A stretch of DNA of 64,000 bases from Pelobates cultripes. Taxonomy: Eukaryota; Chordata; Amphibia; Anura; Pelobatidae. The notes under the pieces are model-generated. The model had not been told where the DNA came from. It saw nothing but the letters and a program-made list of their open reading frames with translations, and did not search any database. This document shows, one piece after another, positions 58,601 to 64,000 of this stretch; the first letter of the stretch is position 1, and the number at the start of each line of letters is the position of its first letter. The translations under genes were made by a program, and so were the position numbers. The stretch covers positions 112,246,542 through 112,310,541 of the forward strand of contig OW240917.1 of the NCBI GenBank assembly GCA_933207985.1, read 5' to 3'.

Positions 58601-59882
58601 GTCTGAACGCTCAACTACCGGAATTTTACAGCTGGAGGCCGGACCCAGCAGCGGTCGCGACGGACGCCTTTCTCCAGGAATGGCCACCGGGCTGCCTTTA
58701 TGCCTTTCCCCCGTTCAACATGATCGCCCGCACGATATCGAAGTTGACTCGTCACGAATGCCGCCTGGTTTTGATCACCCCCCTGTGGAGATCCAGACCA
58801 TGGTTCCCTCGTCTGTTGGAGTTGTCGATAGACTATCCCCGGTTGATCCCATGCTTCCAGGACCTCCTTCTGGATCCAGACGGGAACTCTCACGACCTGG
58901 TGCGTCAACGACGGTTGCCTCTTGTGGCGTGGCTCCTTTCAGGGGAACCTGGGCTATCCCAAATGTTCCGCGATCAACTCTCCTGCTCCTCGATAACGCC
59001 TGGGCCCCCGGTATGAGATCAGCCTACCGTGCTTCATGGAATTCATGGTCTGATTGGTGCATGGGACGGTCTGTGGATCCCGTATCTGCCCCTCTCCATC
59101 TGATCCTAGAGTTTCTCACGACACTGTTTGAGACGGGCAAGGCATACCGCACCGTCAATCTCTACCGCTCGGCGATTTCGGCCGGGCATAATGGTTTGGA
59201 TGGATCACCGGTCGGCAGGCACCCTTTTGTGCGCCGCCTTCTCAAAGGCATCCGCCTCGCTCGCCCTCCTAGACCTCGTTTCTCTGCCTTCTGGGACGTC
59301 AACATCATGCTACGATTCCTCTCATCTTGGTATCCTAACCACGAACTGAGCCTCAAACAGTTATCCTCCAAACTAGTGATGCTACTCTGTTTGGTTTCAT
59401 GTAAGCGGGTGTCTGATGTTAGGGCCCTTGACTGGGACGCCATTGTATTCACCCCGGAGGGTGTTACTTTCAACATATCCAGAAGGACAAAGTCGTCATC
59501 CAAGTCGTTCACGTATCCTAGGTTCCCAGGCTCTCCAGCATTGTGTCCGGTTGAATGTCTGAAGACTTATCTGGATGCTACTCGACCTTTTCGTTCCTTG
59601 GATTTACATCCTCTGTTCGTGTCTTTTAGGACACCTCATAGACCTGTTTCGACTCCGACTCTGGCACGATGGGTGCGCTGGCTTTTATCCTCGGCGGGTA
59701 TTGACACTTCGGTCTTTACGCCTCACTCTGTTCGGGGTGCTATGGCTTCGAAGGCATCCACGGTCGGCTGTCGACTAGAGGACATCATGCGAGCTGCGGA
59801 CTGGTCTAGAGAATCGACCTTCCGTGACTTCTATTTCAGACCTATTGAGCATATCGCATCTCAGGTGATCGCACAGCTTTAA
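55614..59882 (+). CDS. DIRS gag and tyrosine recombinase in one open frame
   Basis: The 1422-codon frame has a gag-like N-terminus (about residues 1-480): a helical start, acidic patch (DDGSDSDRSVEDDSD), conserved middle (WVPPDHIAQYVARRMHTPLSKEGRNKLRAECP) and RG/FF-rich tail, probably RNA-binding. Residues ~480-1125 are the shadow of the RT frame and show no domain. The C-terminus (about 1130-1422) is a tyrosine recombinase with R1265 (SCKRVSDV), H1371 and R1374 (HSVRG), W1397 (AADWS) and Y1407 (FRDFYF). The recombinase inserts circular cDNA without target duplication. In known DIRS elements gag and recombinase are usually separate frames, so translation as one protein is doubtful; internal initiation or splicing could yield the recombinase. 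The start ATG is the first after the leader. The stop lies 4 bp before the internal complementary region. Confidence 0.85.
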   Translation: MQEREDGPEGLPTDFNPDNPVGATASQEFQALLDATMASSLQKAFASAMGAVSSSFSQSLHSLLLPSMATPALLGMGLPSPTPTVPGARKAKEKSKHVDSHSSMQVLPAMIDTLEAVTDSAPPTRKRAPGRAKKARLWKRAKALDDGSDSDRSVEDDSDVLEYDSFDEGESGEDLPLTGVTPSGAPATARSQSINPTGDTKALVDPQGNPLFDPDDLRHPRSAEWVPPDHIAQYVARRMHTPLSKEGRNKLRAECPRPSLPGAACKTPDIDPQIAQFMNKSGWKPKKGLDYSLKGCQDKLLDTLGPLSKLYELLDGARAGTSMLDVDVAIGWVQRAICLLGNANTAMSSERRKAILLKLDPKLAAMTVAEPGPSEEGMLFGASFVKDLGSYVKTFTAIDKAQANMKRMFTPKVFGGAGRSRNRPPGRGFRGSSRAQRGSFFPSRGFQDPRTPPFFPARGRPWGSRYPRGATSGRRPYGKYPFFPYYSGAGSGQAGSIPPRVGKYYFGRLGSTVCKGLSPGVCFSPCPISCPQRIVSPARPRRDDLGGGRGDAVERCYRRVAVRRSRLYEQPLPSPQERGRCPPGDKSPAPQRVPPIPALSDGGYTLPQGPPPSVRLAGQVGSEGRVFHGPDSDGVQGLPTLHLAWETLALYLSAFRPFLGAMVLHQDHEASNGVPPYPRGAFNHLPGRHLNHVPVQRPASHTFGMDDRSSAKPGVLDQLGQIDPGPLTLDGVHGFPGGLHPSIPILAGFEDQSHPKGASGGPACTRSIHQAIGTHYRPPCGLHSGDIPGPAPLSCPPKAQRFSPPFGSFLRIPHTAGRGVQRRTGVVVGPHGGLEREGHLRFHSGRGNRVRCQLTRLGGALWQRFHRRQMVRNGEIPAHQLPRAPGRGIRYSQPYPRTGELLRSSQDGQRVGCTLYQPPWGHQVQDVGSASERFLAILPFQQCVRDGGTHSGAGQFGRGLEFQTFERLGRLAFARFGIPRPGQTMGTVQDGSVRIPSERSTTGILQLEAGPSSGRDGRLSPGMATGLPLCLSPVQHDRPHDIEVDSSRMPPGFDHPPVEIQTMVPSSVGVVDRLSPVDPMLPGPPSGSRRELSRPGASTTVASCGVAPFRGTWAIPNVPRSTLLLLDNAWAPGMRSAYRASWNSWSDWCMGRSVDPVSAPLHLILEFLTTLFETGKAYRTVNLYRSAISAGHNGLDGSPVGRHPFVRRLLKGIRLARPPRPRFSAFWDVNIMLRFLSSWYPNHELSLKQLSSKLVMLLCLVSCKRVSDVRALDWDAIVFTPEGVTFNISRRTKSSSKSFTYPRFPGSPALCPVECLKTYLDATRPFRSLDLHPLFVSFRTPHRPVSTPTLARWVRWLLSSAGIDTSVFTPHSVRGAMASKASTVGCRLEDIMRAADWSRESTFRDFYFRPIEHIASQVIAQL
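56860..59016 (+). pseudogene. DIRS RT, RNase H and methyltransferase-like ORF2 with one stop
   Basis: This frame overlaps the gag tail and lies wholly inside the gag-recombinase frame. The first part (56860-57801, 313 codons) has RT blocks NLFLVPKKGGG, VINLRPLN, LAKLDLKDAYF (D209) and YLDDILI (D272, D273). A TAG at 57799-57801 interrupts it just before the MEFMGFQVDS block, which DIRS polymerases normally read through. The second part (57802-59016, 404 codons) has RNase H residues D122 (IESDAS), E154 (CLELLA), D179 (KMDNVSAV) and D228/D230 (NSDADWNSR). A DAM-like methyltransferase domain of the DIRS type follows, with DLFAS (262-266) and YAFPPFNM (300-307). No other stop or frameshift is seen. 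Its real start is uncertain because expression may begin within gag. Confidence 0.88.
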
Positions 59883-59886
59883 ACTT

Positions 59887-59990
59887 GCATAATATGAGCC
59901 TCCGTGTCTTTAATAAAATTCCCAGATTTTACTATTAACATGACGTAAAGTCATGATTTTATTAAAGACACGGAGGCGAGTATTATTCCC
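59887..59990 (+). repeat. DIRS internal complementary region
   Basis: 59887-59919 is the reverse complement of the left tip (from 54781), and 59919-59990 is the reverse complement of the right tip (to 60575). This junction of both ends is thought to template circularisation during DIRS replication. The differing CTCAT/GCGAG marks of the two tips are each faithfully copied here. Confidence 0.93.
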
Positions 59991-60347
59991 TCCCACCCTC
60001 CCATGAGGGTATAGGGATGAGATGATATTGGGCTCTTCAGGTACGTTTTTTCATGTCGATATGTTTTTCTGATGTCGCTTTGGGTATGTGACTCACTTAT
60101 TATATCACGTCAACTAATTATTTATTTTATGTTTTTCAAATTCCGGTTTATCATGGAACTGCTAATATTTGCTTTGTTCCCTATATTATCTGTCGTTGAG
60201 TAACCAACAGTTTGTTTTGGTAAGTCTACAGTTTGGAGTCTGGGTATTACCATATTTCTCTCTCTTTTAGCTTGAAGTTTTCGGTTGGTTGCCTTTTCCT
60301 GTTATGGACAAGTTGGATTTCGTTTGTCTTACCTGGTCTTCGGTTTC
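59991..60347 (+). other. DIRS 3' non-coding spacer
   Basis: No ORF of note. CTTCAGGTACG (near 60034) is shared with the DIRS relative at about 36383, so the spacer has some conserved sequence. Confidence 0.6.
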
Positions 60348-60538
60348 CGCAAGAAAGAGGGGGATTGTGGGAGAGACAGGCCTTTTATAGTCACTTCCTC
60401 TGTTATGTGATTGGTTGCCTGTGTATCTATACAGTTTTTTCTTTCATTTTTGACAATATTTATATTCCTCTATCTTTGCTGCTGAGGAAATAAAGAAAGA
60501 GTTATGCATAATACTCGCCTCCGTGTCTTTAATAAAAT
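60348..60538 (-). repeat. DIRS right inverted terminal repeat
   Basis: Reverse complement of the left repeat. It is followed to 60575 by an extension (ATGACTTTACGTCATGTTAA) present only at this end and in the internal complementary region. Confidence 0.9.
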
Positions 60539-60575
60539 CATGACTTTACGTCATGTTAATAGTAAAATCTGGGAA

Positions 60576-62320
60576 TTATAGTTGGACAATTGCACAGAGA
60601 CTTAGTCAGATCTAAGGTGCTAAAACTCATCTGGTAAGACATAGAGGAGTATATAGACTGATAGGGAAAGAGAAAGGAAAATTTCTACAAAGTCCCTATT
60701 ACTCCTGAAAATAAACACCTTCGAGGGTGTTCTACTCTATCCCTGACTAGTATGACAGATAACAAATAGAATCTAACTGGTCAGGTTTTTTCTTGCCATT
60801 TTATACTAAAAACAAGTTGGCTCTGAAATGCTTTTAAAGCTGATATTATTATAAGATTTTACATGTAATACACAGTTTGCAATGGTCCCTAGAAATGGCA
60901 TTCCTGATTTGGGGTCCTGTTCTACCTTATAACATTTTTTTTATCAGGTTTCTTTCTTAATGGAGCACAGGTAGAAAAGCACAGTATGAGTCCACCAAGC
61001 TGGACAACCTGACATAATTGTCCCCATGCACCCTGACAAGACACACTGCTTTACAGCACGGTGTGTTCGTGGTGATGTAAATATTAATAATGGCACATCC
61101 TTTTGTTGGCCCCATCCATTTATTCTTATTTTGGTTACATATTTGTGAAAGGTGACGATTATGGTTAATGCTCACTTACTATATATTTTTGTCCAAGCAA
61201 TGTTGCTGGTTTACACTCATCACAACAATGTGATTCCTGAAACATTTGTTTAGATGTTTATGATGTTGGATATTTTTTTATACCTTAACTCTTCTTTATT
61301 CATTTTTTGGTCTATTAAAGCTTTATTGTGCGTTTTATTTGTTAACAGAATACAGCATTAACTTTACTTATTTATGTTTTTTTTTTTTCTAAACCCTGTT
61401 TGATTTTTATTGTGCACTATATTGGAAAAAAAAATCTGATTAAATAGTGTTTCTTTGTTATTCCATTACTTGCTATCTTACTAATAGTAGTTGTGTTTGT
61501 GCTTTTAGTTGTGAAAAAGTCTAATACGCAATGTATGCCTCAACTGCAAAGCAGTCATCTCTGAAATTAAAGGTACAAATATGCTATTAGTCCATTTCTT
61601 CTAGTATTCCTTGATGTTATTCAGTCTGTATCATTCTCCCATCTACCCTTTCACTCAGGAACATGTGTAAGTAAGATCAGAAGAGATTAAACCAAATTAC
61701 ATTTTGTTTGCCCAGAATATTTGATACTTCCACAAAATGCACATATTTTCAATATATTTACATGATCTAATTTCACAGTACATTTACTTTGAGCTTTTTT
61801 TACATTCTTCAGCAGACTACAGACAAAGGTAGTATTAATTCAAATGTGTAACCAAATTCTTTTGAAATGAATTGAAAGGGATAATAGTGGCTAATTGTTC
61901 AGATACAAAAATTCCAATTCAACTAAAGAAAATATAATCATATTTTAAACCTATTCAGCAGGAAAGACAGTTTTAGTGGCATATAAGTGACTGGAGTTAG
62001 TGTCATATTTTTTTTTTAGCTATGGCTCCTATATCAACCACACTGTCCTAATTGTTAGTACGCTCTGCATGCAATCCAAGCACATAGGCTAGCAGAATAT
62101 GATTTCTGTACGTTTATAAGTCACTTGTGATATTTTTTATTTATTAAAAGCATAGCGTTGGCTCATTGCACAGTAACAATCTCATCCTGTGATGTTCTGA
62201 CATGTGTCACCAGTGACATTAGTACCACCTCTCTAAATTGAGGACGGCACCCTGGCATTAGAGTATGGTGTGTCTCACATGTGTACTTTATATAAGTCTG
62301 TTCATTACAGGCAAGAAAAA
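60576..62320. other. No gene seen
   Basis: AT-rich flank with poly-T tracts near 61378 and 62006. No recognised element or coding signal. Confidence 0.5.
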
Positions 62321-62327
62321 ATGTTAA

Positions 62328-62734
62328 AGGAACACTCTGAGCAGCATAGCCACTATGGCTAGTGGTCTGCTCCCCATCTCCACAACCAGTTCCCGAGAGC
62401 CAGAGGTTCAGCTGGAAATGATTTTAACTCTCCTGAGCTAAGTACTATAATGAAGGAAACTGAGGTTTCCACTTCTCCATTATTGATTTCAACTTTGGCC
62501 ATCTTAGATATTTCTTCAGGTGAAAGTTTCAGGAAATAAGTTTAATCCAAGAGAGAATACAATTATATATCTGATCTGGAAGAGAAATAACACGTAGTAA
62601 TATTTGTGAAGAGGGTCCACACTGTGGGTGTCCAAAAGAATCAGAAAAAATATTAAACTATTTAAAAACAGCTTGTGTCTTAACATTGGGATTGCATCAG
62701 GGGACACCTCGCACTGTAACCACTACAGTGGTCA
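62328..62734. mobile_element. T2-like MITE
   Basis: TTAA-AGGAACACTC at the left and CACTACAGTGGTCA-TTAA at the right give TTAA flanks with loosely inverted ends. No transposase. The short minus-strand frame inside has no domain. Confidence 0.45.
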
Positions 62735-62906
62735 TTAAATGCTACAAGATTTTCTCAAATGTCCACCCCTTTTTTTACCTTTACTTTGGTTACCATTATC
62801 ACTTTAATTCTAAAGCTGGGTAAAGACCATACATGCTGGATTTTTCACTCAAGTGAGAATAAAAGTGAATTAAACCTAAGGTCGTAATATCTGATCAAAA
62901 AGGAGG

Positions 62907-63097
62907 AAAGCACAGCCACAAGTGTGTGCAACAAGTGCTACAGCTTTAATTGAAGAAGCTTCTATACAAATGTTTGGACAAAGCCATTTCTCAATGCATC
63001 TTTTCCTAAGAAAGGGCTCTGCCCGAAACCTTTGTATAGATACTTGTTCTTCAATTAAAGCTGTAGCACTTGTTGCACACACTTGTGGTTGTGCTTT
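62907..63097. repeat. ~70-bp inverted repeat around a ribozyme-like motif
   Basis: The arm 62907-62974 (GCACAGCCACAAGTGTGTGC, then CAACAAGTGCTACAGC, then TTTAATTGAAGAA) is mirrored at 63026-63097. Identical peptides read from both strands are a consequence of the palindrome, not genes. The ~50-bp centre carries the motif listed next. Confidence 0.85.
63006..63028 (+). ncRNA. Degenerate hammerhead-like motif
   Basis: CTAAGAA, an extra A, stem II GGGC/GCCC with a TCT loop, then GAAA: the same spacing as the other three motifs, with two core changes. No ACGCGT follows, so it is probably a fossil. Confidence 0.35.
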
Positions 63098-63283
63098 TTT
63101 TTGTATATATCATTGTAGGAGCCACAGTGAGGTGGGATAGCAGCACCAGTACACTGTTATTTTTGTGCGTATTTGGTAAGTACTGTGGTAACTTTAGCCT
63201 CTATCATTTTTCATGTGGTCATAATATCCGAACTGAAAGCTTGGCTGATTTAGAGACTTTTTCCCAGTTTTGCTATTTTCACT

Positions 63284-63960
63284 ATGAATTCCTATTATAA
63301 TCCACTTCTCAGTGGTCTTATGTGCTCCCAACTTGCGCCGTTACAGTTCATAATGAATGTTGCAGCGAGGCTTATCTTCCTGTCCGCACGCACCTTCCAC
63401 GCCTCACCCTTCTGTCAGTCCCTACATTGGCTTCCTGTAAGATATAGGGCTCAATTTAAAATTCTGGTTCTTGCTTTCAAATCTCTACATAATGCTGCTC
63501 CCACCTATCTATCCTCCCTAATACACAAGTATGTCCCGTCCAGGCCCTTACACTCTGCTGAAGACTTACGTCTGATGCTCGCCTTCAAGACTTCTCAACG
63601 GCTGCCCCGTTCCTGTGGAACTCACTTCCCTCCTCCGTTAGATGCTCACCCAGTCTCCACTCCTTCAAAAAATCATCAAAAACCCACTTCTTCATAAAAG
63701 CGTATCAATTAAACTGTTAATAGCTCCCAACTGATTCCTTCTCCTGCAACTGTCATTAGTCTAATACTATCCTTAGCTTTTGTGTCAATTAACTCTACTC
63801 CCTCTAGCATGTGTATCATTGAGCAGGGCCTTCCGCCCCTCTGCTCCTGTGTGTCCAACTTGTCTGGTTACAACTACATGTTTGTTCGTCCATCCATTGT
63901 AAAGAGCTGCAGAATTTGTTGGCGCTATATAAATAATAACATAATAATAATAATAAGCAA
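63284..63960 (+). pseudogene. L2-type LINE 3' end
   Basis: A 137-codon frame gives the RT C-terminal region: LQFIMNVAARLIFLSAR, SLHWLPVRYRAQFKILVLAF, KSLHNAAPTYLSSLIHKYVP, SRPLHSAEDL. The frame ends early after LPRSCGTHFPP by a shift, but KAYQLNC can be read further on. The 3' UTR ends GTTGGCGCTATATAAATAA with TAA repeats, matching the minus-strand copy at 24.4 kb. It is a 5'-truncated insertion. Confidence 0.8.
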
Positions 63961-64000
63961 TAATATTCAAGTATTCCTTGAGAAGAACGTGGTTATCAGC

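Larger units (their letters stand above)
54781..60575 (+). mobile_element. Structurally complete DIRS-type retrotransposon
   Basis: Inverted terminal repeats of ~190 bp (54781-54971 and 60348-60538) are nearly identical by eye except for a five-base difference (CTCAT against GCGAG) near the tip. An internal complementary region at 59887-59990 joins sequence complementary to the left tip and to the right tip, including the right-end extension to 60575. The coding order is gag, RT, RNase H, methyltransferase-like and tyrosine recombinase. All of these are hallmarks of DIRS elements, which replicate through a circular intermediate and integrate with a tyrosine recombinase instead of an integrase. 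No target duplication is expected or seen. Close arms imply a young copy. Confidence 0.95.

Noticed and set aside
62876..63140. Two small proteins sharing the same N-terminal peptide on opposite strands
   Set aside because: The identity is a by-product of the palindrome.
1..64000. A host protein-coding gene, tRNA or CRISPR array
   Set aside because: No exon with recognisable protein homology, no tRNA-like cloverleaf noticed, and no spacer-repeat pattern; repeats are all eukaryotic mobile elements or satellites.

Overview
This window looks like repeat-dense, non-coding vertebrate DNA, most likely from an anuran amphibian. The signs are Tx1/L1-type and L2/CR1-type LINE fragments, T2-like TTAA-flanked MITEs, DIRS and Ngaro tyrosine-recombinase retrotransposons, Penelope-like elements, a TRT-type Tc1 transposon and many microsatellites, without bacterial operons or any host exon I could recognise. 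I found no tRNA, rRNA or CRISPR. Two 100-base runs of N (3385-3484 and 15497-15596) are assembly gaps. All coding capacity I can support belongs to mobile elements, most of it broken.

Layout. 0.1-1.7 kb: a complete Tc1/mariner transposon of the DD37E (TRT) type with an uninterrupted 332-residue transposase. 2.0-2.3 kb: Ngaro-type split repeats. 2.9-6.7 kb: a large TA-flanked non-autonomous element built from ~120-bp repeats and a ~1.05-kb duplication, each unit carrying a CpG-rich promoter-like module; a second, inverted copy lies at 15.6-16.7 kb. 7.0-8.2 kb: Tx1/L1 fragment. 9.7-13.4 kb: CR1 tail, purine-rich minisatellite, GATA repeat and a hairpin-rich T2-type MITE. 14.2-17.3 kb: Ngaro-type repeat, TA repeat, L2 tail and CR1 RT fragment. 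19-21.5 kb: unidentified repeat, coiled-coil ORF fragment and T2-type MITEs. 24.4-25.7 kb: L2 fragment on the minus strand. 28.0-31.1 kb: decayed Ngaro-like element. 31.1-33.6 kb: Penelope-like element with GIY-YIG endonuclease, followed by a candidate hammerhead ribozyme. 36.2-36.9 kb: 3' end of a DIRS relative. 37.1-37.8 kb: LTR-like unit with an unknown ORF. 40.7-43.0 kb: CR1 and Ty3/gypsy fragments. 45.7-48.2 kb: hAT-like element carrying a CR1 fragment. 49.5-51.1 kb: Tx1/L1 fragment. 51.7-54.3 kb: minus-strand Penelope-like fragment between long inverted arms. 54.8-60.6 kb: a structurally complete DIRS element. 62.3-63.95 kb: T2-like MITE, an inverted repeat and an L2 3' end.

Two systems stand out. 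First, the DIRS element (54781-60575) has inverted terminal repeats, an internal complementary region and gag, RT/RNase H/methyltransferase-like and tyrosine-recombinase domains. One uninterrupted 1422-codon frame runs from gag to the recombinase while RT is encoded in another frame inside it. The only break I see in the RT frame is one TAG. Second, Penelope-type repeats carry hammerhead-like motifs: the one at 33132-33173 has an intact-looking core, a perfect stem II, a palindromic ACGCGT and a matching stem I. Three more sites share the layout of a seven-base core, an extra A, stem II and GAAA, and one of them shows compensatory stem I changes. These calls come from reading alone and need structure prediction and database comparison.
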